Shown in pieces: positions 1 through 8,414 of a stretch of 64,000 bases of DNA; the stretch's first letter is position 1; every line of letters starts with the position of its first letter. The stretch comes from Amylolactobacillus amylophilus DSM 20533 = JCM 1125 (lineage in GTDB: Bacteria > Bacillota > Bacilli > Lactobacillales > Lactobacillaceae): positions 1,240,001 through 1,304,000 of the forward strand of contig NZ_CP018888.1 of assembly GCF_001936335.1 (NCBI RefSeq), read 5' to 3'. The translations under genes and the position numbers were made by a program. The notes under the pieces are model-generated. The model saw only the letters and a program-made list of their open reading frames with translations. It ran no database searches and had not been told where the DNA came from.

Positions 1-627
1 AATACGATTCGGGTTGTGTTGGGCGCTAAGGATCTTGAGGAGCGCGGAATTACGATGCTCGATTTACTAGGTAATCAGGGTCAAATTGAGAACTTCTTTT
101 ATAGCATCCTGTCCGAGGTCGATAGTGAGCATGCATTCGCAGATAGCGAAGCCGTTACCTTCCAAGTAATGCCTAATACCAATGGCCTCGAGTTATTGAT
201 TAGCAAATCAGGTGTTAGAACAGGAAAGAAGAGTAATCAGCAAAATAATCTCTCGCGCCAAGAAATATTGCACGGCTTGGATGAGCTCTCGCTTAGCAGT
301 GACCGGCTCACCACTATTCAACAGGAGGATCATACACCGGAGCTCGCGAGAACCTATGAGTTTGCTCAGTTTGAAGATGTTATTGGTCTAGCGCATGAAC
401 TAAAAGTTAATGGATTGACATCGAAGCTAATGGTTTACCGGGATGTTTATTACTTAGAACTCACATTTGAAAGTGCTGACTTCAGTGAGTTGACGGCAAC
501 GGATGCGTGGGTCATCAGTAACGAGTTTGGGTCAGTGGCTGCTAAGTCGTTTGCCGAAGTCAAGGAAAACGCTAAAGTGCTGTTTGAGCATGATGCGCTC
601 GAGAACTTACGCTACTACTTTAACTAA
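1..627 (+). CDS. mecA: Adaptor protein MecA (5' end outside window)
   Basis: MecA is the adaptor that delivers substrates (ComK in Bacillus, other targets elsewhere) to the ClpC-ClpP protease and helps ClpC assemble. The reading frame is open from base 1, and the first codons read N-T-I-R-V before the conserved G-A-K-D-L-E-E-R-G block. The gene therefore starts upstream of the window, and the GTG at 16 is not the start. An acidic central linker separates the N-terminal substrate-binding part from the C-terminal ClpC-binding domain (last ~95 residues). The 208 residues visible fit a family length of about 220. An intrinsic terminator follows before coiA. The gene pair mecA-coiA is common in lactobacilli. 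Confidence 0.93.
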   Translation, partial: NTIRVVLGAKDLEERGITMLDLLGNQGQIENFFYSILSEVDSEHAFADSEAVTFQVMPNTNGLELLISKSGVRTGKKSNQQNNLSRQEILHGLDELSLSSDRLTTIQQEDHTPELARTYEFAQFEDVIGLAHELKVNGLTSKLMVYRDVYYLELTFESADFSELTATDAWVISNEFGSVAAKSFAEVKENAKVLFEHDALENLRYYFN

Positions 628-647
628 TCAAAAAATAATTTGAGAAC

Positions 648-684
648 AAACAGTCAATTTCATTAATGGAATGACTGTTTTTTT
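648..684 (+). terminator. Intrinsic terminator after mecA
   Basis: A 9-bp perfect stem (AAACAGTCA / TGACTGTTT, arms 648-656 and 672-680) is followed by a run of T. It ends mecA transcription before coiA. Confidence 0.85.
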
Positions 685-710
685 GCGTACTTCTAAGTGA
701 GGTAAATAAA

Positions 711-1574
711 ATGTATGCAGCACTATTAAATGAGGAGTTGGTCACGGCGGTGGCTGTTTTCGCCCGCGATAGCCAGTCTATTCAGGAGCAAAACTTCGTC
801 TGTCCTAATTGTCGGAAACCAGTCCAGCTGATTGTTTCTGGGCGGTCCGGCCCGTTTTTTAGACACCTCAACACGCGCTTTCGAACAGCTGAGACGCCGG
901 AGCATGAGCTGGGTAAGAAAATTATTTTTACAGCAGCACGAGCTCTTGGCTTGGCGGCAAAGCTCGAGGTGCCACTAGCAAACGACCAGATTCGAGCGGA
1001 TGTGTACATTGAGACACTCGGACAGACTTACGGCGTCGAGTTACAATGTGCACCATTAACTACGGCTGAGTTTAATGTACGCCATAACTTTTACCACGAC
1101 GCTCGGATTAGTGATGTTTGGCTGCTCGGAAAACGACATTTCTTGCACCGGAAAATAAAACAAATTCACTTAGATTTGCTCCGTACCAATGCAGACTGGG
1201 GTAGTTATCTGATTGAGGTCGATTCATTCGGCCATCTATTCAGGTTGAAATACAATATTCAACAGGATGATTTGAGTAGAAATTGCCGTTATCAGACACA
1301 ACAATTTGCATTAGATGAACAGGGACTTCTAGCCTTAAAGCAGTTTCGGCCACGTAAACTGCTCAATTATCGGTATGATTATGTGGCTGGCAGTAATTAC
1401 TTGAAACAGCAGGTCCGCCAACAGACTGCGCTCGGTAAACAGCTGAGTTTGCTATGTTATGAGCGAGGTATTCCTGTGCTGGAACTGGCTGAAAGCGAGC
1501 TGGTAGGCTACCGCAAACCGGGTAAAGATGTCTATCTCCTAGCGAGGATTGCGCAAAAAAGGGTAAAAAAATAG
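711..1574 (+). CDS. coiA: Competence protein CoiA
   Basis: CoiA-family protein (287 residues), a late competence protein needed for efficient transformation. It is thought to act on incoming DNA in the cytoplasm. An N-terminal Cys-x2-Cys (VCPNCRKP, about residue 31) suggests a zinc-ribbon half. The centre carries a PD-(D/E)xK-nuclease-like pattern: a conserved E in HELGKK, a D in IRADVYIE, and an ExQ-type pair in YGVELQC. The start ATG at 711 is preceded by GAGGT. The gene follows mecA after a terminator, so it has its own promoter. A GCGTACTTCTAA element sits just upstream (see findings). Family assignment is firm; the nuclease role is inferred from fold patterns. Confidence 0.9.
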   Translation: MYAALLNEELVTAVAVFARDSQSIQEQNFVCPNCRKPVQLIVSGRSGPFFRHLNTRFRTAETPEHELGKKIIFTAARALGLAAKLEVPLANDQIRADVYIETLGQTYGVELQCAPLTTAEFNVRHNFYHDARISDVWLLGKRHFLHRKIKQIHLDLLRTNADWGSYLIEVDSFGHLFRLKYNIQQDDLSRNCRYQTQQFALDEQGLLALKQFRPRKLLNYRYDYVAGSNYLKQQVRQQTALGKQLSLLCYERGIPVLELAESELVGYRKPGKDVYLLARIAQKRVKK

Positions 1575-1587
1575 CCAGTTGACTGGC
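1563..1587 (-). terminator. Intrinsic terminator of spxH
   Basis: Read on the minus strand, a GCCAG / CTGGC stem with a 4-nt loop (1574-1587) is followed by a T-rich tract lying inside the 3' end of coiA. It probably ends spxH transcription. Confidence 0.6.
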
Positions 1588-1596
1588 GTTATTAGT

Positions 1597-2229
1597 TTAA
1601 AGAACTGTTAAATTACCGTATCTCTGCTGCATATTATTGTAGCTGGTGGCAAAATCATTTGCTTCAAACTGGGTTAAGATAATTTTATTAAGGACGTCTG
1701 GTTCGACTAGGCCCTCAATTAACACGCCACAATCATCATCTTTCTCGTAGTTGAAGATGATGGTGGTTGGTGTGGTCTTAACGTTTAATTCGGTCGCTAG
1801 GTCAAAGTCAGCATCCATAGCTTGCTTGCAATAGCGGCTAGCACGATTGGCGTTGAATGCTTTCAAATTGATGTTTAGTTCACTTAGAATCCGGTGGACC
1901 AGATTAGTGGAGTATGGTTCATGGTGGACGTTAATCGCATTTTGGAGGCGGAGCAGGAATCTGCGGGCCTTCTTGTTACCAAATAAGGAGACTGCGTGGT
2001 AGTCACGGAGTGCATTATAGGTCGCAGTAGCTACTTCGTTATGGACCTCAAGACTAGATAATGATAGTCCGCGACGCTTGATGTCTGCCCGAATGGTCTC
2101 GATATTCGAGATTGGAATTACGTGGTATTTGACCTCTTGCTTGGTTGATTTGATTGTTTGAATCACTGCCTGCTCATTCTTGAAACAAGCAACGCCGATT
2201 GGATTGACAAACAAAAAAATTTCAATCAT
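1597..2229 (-). CDS. spxH: SpxH/YjbH-type ClpXP adaptor (DsbA-like fold)
   Basis: DsbA-family thioredoxin-fold protein of 210 residues, matching SpxH (YjbH), the adaptor that presents the redox regulator Spx to ClpXP. The N-terminus reads F-V-N-P-I-G-V-A-C, so the usual redox CxxC site is reduced to a single Cys, and a later TPTTI cis-Pro motif (~residue 151) keeps the thioredoxin fold. Enzymatic disulfide exchange is therefore unlikely and an adaptor role is favoured. It lies opposite coiA, with its own terminator. Together with mecA and clpP in this window it belongs to the Clp regulated-proteolysis set. Confidence 0.85.
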   Translation of the reverse strand: MIEIFLFVNPIGVACFKNEQAVIQTIKSTKQEVKYHVIPISNIETIRADIKRRGLSLSSLEVHNEVATATYNALRDYHAVSLFGNKKARRFLLRLQNAINVHHEPYSTNLVHRILSELNINLKAFNANRASRYCKQAMDADFDLATELNVKTTPTTIIFNYEKDDDCGVLIEGLVEPDVLNKIILTQFEANDFATSYNNMQQRYGNLTVL

Positions 2230-2306
2230 GTATTATTTCCCTCCAGGTACATCTTTAACAAATACACTCTAACAGATTTTTGTGAAAACTAAAAGTAAAG
2301 TAGCTT

Positions 2307-2900
2307 TTAACGGTGTGCTAAAGCGCGATCACGCTTATTTTGAATTGGTTTTTGAACTATGTGAAATTTGTTTTGCAAGAAATCAAAAATGAATTTCAGC
2401 TTCGTGGAATCCGTTCCCTCGATTTCCAGCTCGTGGTCGGTCGAACCATCCCGATAAGTTGTCTGGTCGACCGTGATTAGTGTATCATCTGGTCCCAGCA
2501 GAATGGTTCGCTCAGTTGTGGCGGATGCGAAATTAACTAATTTAATGTCTGCAAAATGCTGGGTAAGATAGGCGCCAACTGTCCCGGCAAACCCGGCAGC
2601 TGTGCCCTTTATTAGCGACTGGGCAGTTTGATCGTTAATCCGATCTGTGATTTCTATGAGTTGTCTGCCGGTAGCAGAGCTTCCGGTCAACGGCAACTTA
2701 AGCGTCTGGACGAAGGAGTGGGCAGTTAGATCATGGCGGATTCTGAGCCCAATTTGGGCATTGTTTAGTTCAAAGTCCGGTGAATCGAAGTAATAATTGG
2801 TCTGACTGACCGTGTTTTGTTTCTCGTAGGCAGCAATCAATTTGTGGTAAGTCGTGCGATCGATTAGCGACTTTCGTTCTTGTTCGATTTCTTTAGTCAT
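2307..2900 (-). CDS. CYTH domain protein (triphosphate tunnel metalloenzyme)
   Basis: CYTH-domain protein of 197 residues. The N-terminal ExExK signature is visible (E6-Q-E8-R-K10), as are further alternating acidic and basic strand residues (ELEIEGTD near residue 158) that line the tunnel binding a polyphosphate and metal ions. Bacterial members hydrolyse tripolyphosphate or are of unknown function; the substrate here cannot be read from sequence. It is transcribed divergently from relQ, next to which it is commonly found in Firmicutes (the ywfG/yjbK-yjbM neighbourhood), so a link to nucleotide or alarmone metabolism is possible but only inferred. Confidence 0.85.
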   Translation of the reverse strand: MTKEIEQERKSLIDRTTYHKLIAAYEKQNTVSQTNYYFDSPDFELNNAQIGLRIRHDLTAHSFVQTLKLPLTGSSATGRQLIEITDRINDQTAQSLIKGTAAGFAGTVGAYLTQHFADIKLVNFASATTERTILLGPDDTLITVDQTTYRDGSTDHELEIEGTDSTKLKFIFDFLQNKFHIVQKPIQNKRDRALAHR

Positions 2901-3026
2901 ATGTCACCTCGGGCTAAATATAATGTGCGAAAGTACAACATTTTTGCTTCAGCAATAGTATAATACAAACTTTGGTTTTGAATATGGTAAAATTAGATGA
3001 TTGTAAGTAGCAAGGAGTTAGCAAGT

Positions 3027-3662
3027 ATGCAAAATTGGGATGCATTTTTATGGCCTTATGAACAAGCCGTTGACGAACTGAAAGTGAAGTTTCGTGGCTT
3101 ACGCGATGGATTTATCACCGAAGATAGGCATTCGCCCATTGAGTTTGTAGTCGGGCGAGTAAAAACGATAGAGAGCATCAAAGAAAAGTTAGATAGAAGA
3201 GTAATTGCACCAGAATTAATTGAGCAGGATATGCAAGATATCGCGGGTATCCGCATCATGAGCCAATTTGTGGACGATATCTATGACGTAGTAGAACTGA
3301 TTCATAACCGCAATGACATGACGGTCATCGAGGAGCGGGATTACATCAGAAATGCCAAGCCAAGCGGCTACCGCTCTTACCACATGGTGATTGAGTATAA
3401 GGTATTCTTACCAACTGGTGAGAAGAAAATCCTGGCGGAGATTCAGCTTAGAACGTTGTCGATGAATTTCTGGGCGACAGTTGAGCATAGCTTGAATTAT
3501 AAATATAATGGCGAATTCCCTGAGAAAATAAGTGCTAGGTTGAAGTCGACCGCTGAGGCCGCATTTCAGCTTGATGAAGCGATGTCCCAGATTAAAGATG
3601 AGGTTCAAGAGGCACAGCGCTTTTTCCACAAAGATAAGGGTCAGAACAAAGATATCGAGTAG
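3027..3662 (+). CDS. relQ: Small alarmone synthetase RelQ (GTP pyrophosphokinase)
   Basis: Single-domain (p)ppGpp synthetase that transfers pyrophosphate from ATP to GTP or GDP, cytoplasmic and active as a tetramer in relatives. The 211 residues match RelQ/YjbM length. Conserved RelA/SpoT synthetase motifs are visible: the GRVKTIESIKEKLDRR basic block, the GYRSYH loop and EIQLRT near residue 141. No hydrolase, TGS or ACT domain is present. I chose ATG 3027 because AAGGAG lies 7 nt upstream and the protein then begins M-Q-N-W-D like homologues; an in-frame ATG at 2997 has no ribosome site. It heads the relQ-nadK-rluD-mgtE operon. Confidence 0.93.
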   Translation: MQNWDAFLWPYEQAVDELKVKFRGLRDGFITEDRHSPIEFVVGRVKTIESIKEKLDRRVIAPELIEQDMQDIAGIRIMSQFVDDIYDVVELIHNRNDMTVIEERDYIRNAKPSGYRSYHMVIEYKVFLPTGEKKILAEIQLRTLSMNFWATVEHSLNYKYNGEFPEKISARLKSTAEAAFQLDEAMSQIKDEVQEAQRFFHKDKGQNKDIE

Positions 3663-3675
3663 TTGAGGTTGACAG

Positions 3676-4485
3676 ATGAAAGTTGCAATTGTAAATAATC
3701 ATAAAGAGAAAACATTGAGTGTCGTTAAGAAATTGAAGCTGCTTTTGAAAGAGACAGATATTCAATTAAACCAGTTGCAACCAGATATCGTGATTACAGT
3801 GGGCGGTGATGGCACGTTATTAAACGCCTTTCACCAGTATTACCAAATTGTCGACCGGATTTCGTTTGTCGGAATCCATACGGGGCACTTGGGATTCTAT
3901 ACAGACTGGCGTGATTATCAACTCGAGGAGTTGGTGGATGCATTAGTCCACTCGACGCCGGAGTCTGTTTCTTACCCGCTTCTCGAGCTTGACGTGACCG
4001 ACGATGAGGGTAAGAAGTCCTATCTGGCTTTGAACGAGGCAACGATTAAGCGGATGTCCCAGACTCTAAAAGCAGACATCCACATTAAGAACGAGTTCTT
4101 TGAGAGTTTCCGGGGAGATGGCGTCTGCGTGGCTACACCAACTGGTTCCACCGCCTACAGTAAATCACTTGGTGGCGCGGTTTTGCACCCACGGTTGAAG
4201 GCACTGCAGTTGACCGAAATCGCCTCGATTAATAACCGCATCTACAGGACGTTGTCCTCACCAATCGTGATTGCCCCGGATGAATGGATTACCATCTACC
4301 CCGAATCACAGGATGATTATGTGGTCACGCTAGACTCACACGAGCTACGGCACAGGAGAGTGAGTCGTCTTGATTATCGTATTGCAAAGTCCCAGATTAA
4401 CTTTGCTAAATTCCGCCATACGCATTTCTGGTCGCGAGTCGAAGATGCGTTTATCGCGCAAAAAAATAATAACGAGCAATTTTAG
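3676..4485 (+). CDS. nadK: NAD kinase
   Basis: ATP-dependent NAD kinase (269 residues) that makes NADP+, the sole route to NADP in the cell. The GGDGT motif (about residues 39-43) that binds ATP and metal, and the NE/D region followed by the TPTGSTAYSKS substrate-binding block (~residues 154-164), are intact. The short Gram-positive form lacks N-terminal extensions. The start follows TGAGGT, 13 nt after relQ, and the next gene begins 5 nt after its stop. The order relQ-nadK-rluD-like is conserved across Bacilli. Confidence 0.95.
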   Translation: MKVAIVNNHKEKTLSVVKKLKLLLKETDIQLNQLQPDIVITVGGDGTLLNAFHQYYQIVDRISFVGIHTGHLGFYTDWRDYQLEELVDALVHSTPESVSYPLLELDVTDDEGKKSYLALNEATIKRMSQTLKADIHIKNEFFESFRGDGVCVATPTGSTAYSKSLGGAVLHPRLKALQLTEIASINNRIYRTLSSPIVIAPDEWITIYPESQDDYVVTLDSHELRHRRVSRLDYRIAKSQINFAKFRHTHFWSRVEDAFIAQKNNNEQF

Positions 4486-4490
4486 CAATT

Positions 4491-5390
4491 ATGTTACTGA
4501 AGTTTATTTTTCAGAGAAAACAACCGGAACGCCTTGGTAATTTCCTCCTAGAACACGGAATTACGAAGCAGGCAATTACAGCGGCAAAGCACCATGCGGG
4601 ATTAATTCTGGTCAACCACAAGAGAAGGCACACAACGTTCATGCTGCAGGCTGGCGATGAGGTCCTCTTTCTGACCGGAAAGGAACCGGTAAATGAAAAT
4701 CTGAGGCCGAGCAATTTACCCATTGAGATAATTCACGAGACGAATTCGTACCTGTTGCTTAATAAGCCCGCGGGGCTATTGTCCATGCCCTCAAAGTATA
4801 ATCAGACAGATTCGGTGGTCAATCGGGTACTAGGCTACCTCGTGCGTACAGGCCAGCTAGATGCACGACCACACCTGGTCAGTCGGCTGGATCAGTTCAC
4901 GAGTGGGTTGATACTGGTTGCTAAGAATAGTCTGACCCACGCTGCTTTTGCTGCATTACATAAAGATGTCTTCGTGAAGCAATATCAGGCAATTGTTCAT
5001 GGCGCATTTATGCCCAACCAGATGCATGATCGGGTGGTGGCACCCATTAGCCAAGTGCGCGGATCGGTTAAGAGAACGGTAAGTGAATCAGGCCAATTCT
5101 CGGCGACTAAATACACGGTGTTGGAGCAGAATTATCGTGCTGCTAGAGTGGCTTTGCAGTTAGAGACAGGCCGAACACACCAGATTCGTGTCCACATGCA
5201 GTACATTGGTCATCCATTATATGGTGATCAACTTTACGGTGTTGCCGATGAACACTGGCGCCAGGCGCTCCACTGCTATTCTTTGACCTTTCCTGATCCT
5301 TATACCCATGAGCAAAAAACATTTGAAATAAATCTCCCAGTTGATATGATAGAGCTTTGGAATAGATTGGAGGTAAACAATGAAAACTGA
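4491..5390 (+). CDS. RluD-family RNA pseudouridine synthase
   Basis: RluA/RluD-family pseudouridine synthase (299 residues). The catalytic aspartate lies in V-S-R-L-D-Q-F-T-S-G-L (~residue 135), and the later RTHQIRVH motif binds the RNA phosphate backbone. An S4-like N-terminal region (residues ~10-70) precedes the catalytic domain. The exact target uridine (23S rRNA or tRNA) cannot be read from sequence. No strong ribosome site precedes the start; translation is probably coupled to nadK, 5 nt upstream. The 3' end overlaps mgtE by 11 nt. Confidence 0.88.
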   Translation: MLLKFIFQRKQPERLGNFLLEHGITKQAITAAKHHAGLILVNHKRRHTTFMLQAGDEVLFLTGKEPVNENLRPSNLPIEIIHETNSYLLLNKPAGLLSMPSKYNQTDSVVNRVLGYLVRTGQLDARPHLVSRLDQFTSGLILVAKNSLTHAAFAALHKDVFVKQYQAIVHGAFMPNQMHDRVVAPISQVRGSVKRTVSESGQFSATKYTVLEQNYRAARVALQLETGRTHQIRVHMQYIGHPLYGDQLYGVADEHWRQALHCYSLTFPDPYTHEQKTFEINLPVDMIELWNRLEVNNEN

Positions 5391-6750
5391 AGAAAAAGAG
5401 AAAACGACTGACCTGGACTTTGAACGACTAAGGCAGTTGATGAATACCAATAAGATTCAAGTCTTCAAGAAGGAATTGTTGAACCTCCATTTCTATGATC
5501 AGGGCCAGTTCTTCATCAGTCTTGACTCGACAGGACGGAAGAAGATGACTAAGTTACTGTCTCCTAAAGAGATGGGTGACATGTTTGATACGCTGCCGGA
5601 TGAAGAGCAGGATACACAGGATTTCCTCCAGGAGATGGAGCCTGAATATGCTGCGAACATGTTGAGTGAGATGTACAACGATAACGCCGCCGATATCTTA
5701 GAACATCTGGATGATAAGGTGTCTGAAGTCTACCTTGATTTGATGCCGGAGCGGGATGCCAACAAAATTCGCCGGTTGATGCATTATGGCGTCGATACCG
5801 CCGGTGGCATCATGACCACTGATATGATAAGTTTGAAGCCCGACACGACGATTATGGACGCCATCGCGAAGATTAAGCGTGATGCGGACTTGGCAGAGAC
5901 GGTCAACTATTTGTACGTGACCAATTACGAGCGGACCCTAATTGGTGTAATCTCCTTGCGTGAGATTTTGGTGGCTCCGGCCGACGCCTTGGTCCAGGAT
6001 GTGATGACGGAGAAAGTGATCTCTGTTCACCCCGAGATTGATCAGTCGGATGTGGCGCAAACGATTCGTGATTACGGCTTCCTGGCGGTACCAGTTATCG
6101 ATTCACAAGAACGTCTCATTGGGATGGTGACCGTTGACGATATCATCGAGGTTATCGATGACGAGGCACAGTCAGACTACTCAGGACTTGCAGGTGTTAA
6201 CGTGGATGACGTTTCAGAGATGCCCCTGACGGCCACAATGAAACGTCTGCCGTGGTTAATTACACTGCTCTTTTTGGGGATGCTCACCGCGACTTTAATC
6301 AATCACTTCGACGTGTTGTTGAATGAGGCCAGTATTCTGGCGGTCTTCATCTCACTCATCACCGGTACGGCTGGTAACGCCGGGACGCAAAGTCTGGCCG
6401 TTGCCGTGCGCCGTCTCGCCCTGAGTGATGACGAACAGCCGAGTATGATGAAGATGATCATCAGTGAAGTGATCACAGGTTTATTAATTGGTATATTGAC
6501 CGGCGTTACAGTTATGGTCCTTGTTGGCCTGTGGAAGCAGAATTTTATCCTCGGTGCGGTGATTGGCCTCTCGATGGCTACCGCAATCTGGGTTGCAAAT
6601 ATGGCAGGAAGTTTGATTCCTCTTGGGATGGACAAGTTGGGCTTTGATCCGGCGGTCGCCAGTGGACCGTTCATCTCTACGCTTAGCGACTTGACCAGTG
6701 TGCTGATTTACTTCAATATTGCATCACTACTCATGTCATCATTTCTCTGA
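5380..6750 (+). CDS. mgtE: Magnesium transporter MgtE
   Basis: Mg2+ channel/transporter of the inner membrane, 456 residues. Domains in order: the N-terminal helical MgtE-N domain (~20-130), two CBS domains (~135-260) that sense cytoplasmic Mg2+, and five membrane helices (~290-455). The last helix carries the conserved aspartate in T-L-S-D-L-T-S that forms the ion site in Thermus MgtE. The start overlaps the upstream pseudouridine synthase, with GGAGG inside that gene, so no M-box riboswitch leader is present. It is the last gene of the relQ operon and ends at a strong bidirectional terminator. Confidence 0.95.
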   Translation: MKTEEKEKTTDLDFERLRQLMNTNKIQVFKKELLNLHFYDQGQFFISLDSTGRKKMTKLLSPKEMGDMFDTLPDEEQDTQDFLQEMEPEYAANMLSEMYNDNAADILEHLDDKVSEVYLDLMPERDANKIRRLMHYGVDTAGGIMTTDMISLKPDTTIMDAIAKIKRDADLAETVNYLYVTNYERTLIGVISLREILVAPADALVQDVMTEKVISVHPEIDQSDVAQTIRDYGFLAVPVIDSQERLIGMVTVDDIIEVIDDEAQSDYSGLAGVNVDDVSEMPLTATMKRLPWLITLLFLGMLTATLINHFDVLLNEASILAVFISLITGTAGNAGTQSLAVAVRRLALSDDEQPSMMKMIISEVITGLLIGILTGVTVMVLVGLWKQNFILGAVIGLSMATAIWVANMAGSLIPLGMDKLGFDPAVASGPFISTLSDLTSVLIYFNIASLLMSSFL

Positions 6751-6756
6751 AAAACA

Positions 6757-6808
6757 AAAGAGCGTTCCAGTTGCAAATCAGTAAATGATTTGCAGCTGGA
6801 ACGCTTTT
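6757..6808. terminator. Bidirectional terminator between mgtE and cutC
   Basis: A near-perfect 20-bp hairpin (arms 6761-6780 and 6786-6805, beginning AGCGTTCCAG and ending CTGGAACGCT), flanked by A-run and T-run, serves the convergent mgtE and cutC transcripts. Confidence 0.9.
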
Positions 6809-6839
6809 AATGTGTCATTGATACTCATTTTGTAAATGA

Positions 6840-7502
6840 TTAACGCCAATCAGTCTTGACGTTCGCTAGTGGTACCAATTTGGTTCCGTGGAGTTGCTTA
6901 ACCGGTAGTTGTTCCAGTAGTTGTTGGTAATTCTGGTAGTTAATACCACCACCGGGTAGCACCTCAATCGCAGATCCGGCCCACTCGATGATTTCTCGTA
7001 AGTGGGGGATCGTCCGCTCAATTGGTTGGTCTAGGGCGCCACCGTGTGTTAGCACACGAGTGACTTCGTGCTCAACTAGCCAATCTAGACTAGCACGTTG
7101 TAGTTCAGGCTTAATCATGTCGAAGGCCATGTGCAATACGACTTGCATCCCGCCGCTGGCCGCAATAAGGAGCTCCATGGCCTCCTCATCTAGTTCACCG
7201 CCTGAGGTGAGAGCGCCAAAGGTCACGGCATCGACACCTAGTTGTTGCGCTGTGAACAAATCGTGCTCCATAATCTTCAACTCGAGGTCGTTATAGACGA
7301 AATTGCCGGCGCGGGGCCGAATCATGGCCACTAACGGAACCTGTTTCTCACCCAGATATTTGGCAGCTTCTTCTAAGACGCCACGGCTCACCGTCGTACC
7401 ACCAACGGCGAGGTTATCGTTTAACTCAATGCGCGTCGCGCCGTTAGCTATGGCTTCCGGAATCTGGGTGAAATTCTCGACCGCAACTTCTTTAATAATC
7501 AT
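6840..7502 (-). CDS. cutC: CutC family protein
   Basis: CutC-family TIM-barrel protein (220 residues). The family was first linked to copper tolerance in E. coli, but that role is disputed and the reaction is unknown. Recognisable blocks are R-I-E-L-N-D near residue 24, V-A-M-I-R-P-R-x-G-x-F-x-Y (~57-69) and the PGGGIN segment (~183-188). It is the distal gene of a minus-strand group behind uppP (25 nt between them), with AAGGAG before its start. Function should be treated as unassigned beyond the family name. Confidence 0.88.
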   Translation of the reverse strand: MIIKEVAVENFTQIPEAIANGATRIELNDNLAVGGTTVSRGVLEEAAKYLGEKQVPLVAMIRPRAGNFVYNDLELKIMEHDLFTAQQLGVDAVTFGALTSGGELDEEAMELLIAASGGMQVVLHMAFDMIKPELQRASLDWLVEHEVTRVLTHGGALDQPIERTIPHLREIIEWAGSAIEVLPGGGINYQNYQQLLEQLPVKQLHGTKLVPLANVKTDWR

Positions 7503-7527
7503 GTGAATCTCCTTTTAGTAATACTAG

Positions 7528-8352
7528 TTAGAATACAAAGCCAATCAGTATAACAAGAATACCTAAGATAATCCGATACCAACCAAAAGGTTTGAAATCA
7601 TGCGTTTTGACGTAACTCAATAAGAACTTAATTGCGAGGTAAGCGACGATGAATGAGACCACCATACCGACTAACAGGATTGGCAGCTGCATTCCCGTAA
7701 ACTCGTTACCCTTGATGAAGAACTTGGCTAGCTTTAAGAGGCTGGCGCCAAACATGGTGGGAATCGCTAAGAAAAACGAGAATTCCGTCGAGACAAACCG
7801 GGAGGCCCCGATTAACATTGCGCCGAGAATTGTGGCGCCAGACCGGGACGTCCCCGGTACGAGTGCTAGTACCTGAAAAAGTCCGATGAGTAGGGCAGTC
7901 TGGTACGTTAATTTGTTCAAATCTGTGATGGCGAATCGGGCGTGCTTATTGCGGTTTTCAAGCACGATAAACAAGATACCGTAGATAATTAGGGTCGTTG
8001 CAATCACGGGCCAGCTCGTCAGGTGTTCCTCCATAAAGTCGTTTAGCGGTAAGCCAATGATGATGGACGGAATGGTGGCTACGATGACCTTCAGCCAAAG
8101 CGTCCAAGTCTGGCGCTTTTCAGCGGGCCGCTTACTTGGTGAGAAGGGGTTCAACTTGTTGAAGTAAATTAGGATAACCGACAGGATGGCACCAAATTGA
8201 ATGACCACCATGAACATGTCGATGAAGGCCTTAGACTGACTTAATTTGATGAAATAGTCGGCGAGGTAGAGATGACCTGTTGAGCTAATTGGCAGAAATT
8301 CGGTGATGCCTTCGATGATTCCAAGGAATATTGCGCGTAAAATGTCCAACAT
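7528..8352 (-). CDS. uppP: Undecaprenyl-diphosphate phosphatase UppP (BacA)
   Basis: Membrane phosphatase that converts undecaprenyl diphosphate to the monophosphate carrier used for peptidoglycan and teichoic acid synthesis; overexpression confers bacitracin resistance in relatives. The 274 residues are almost entirely hydrophobic helices. The two catalytic signatures are present: [17 protein letters not shown] (~residues 12-28) and [10 protein letters not shown] (~164-173). It lies upstream of cutC on the minus strand with AAAGGAG before its start. Confidence 0.95.
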   Translation of the reverse strand: MLDILRAIFLGIIEGITEFLPISSTGHLYLADYFIKLSQSKAFIDMFMVVIQFGAILSVILIYFNKLNPFSPSKRPAEKRQTWTLWLKVIVATIPSIIIGLPLNDFMEEHLTSWPVIATTLIIYGILFIVLENRNKHARFAITDLNKLTYQTALLIGLFQVLALVPGTSRSGATILGAMLIGASRFVSTEFSFFLAIPTMFGASLLKLAKFFIKGNEFTGMQLPILLVGMVVSFIVAYLAIKFLLSYVKTHDFKPFGWYRIILGILVILIGFVF

Positions 8353-8414
8353 GGGTGATATAACTCCTTTAGTTTCGATTGATTAAGATTGTGTTGTGGC
8401 TTGTTTGTAACGCC

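Noticed and set aside
6303-6674. 123-codon open frame on the minus strand inside mgtE
   Set aside because: It lies fully antisense to a conserved gene, has no ribosome site and resembles no family; it is a shadow of mgtE coding bias. The same applies to other antisense frames, for example 36201-36530 and 48046-48519.
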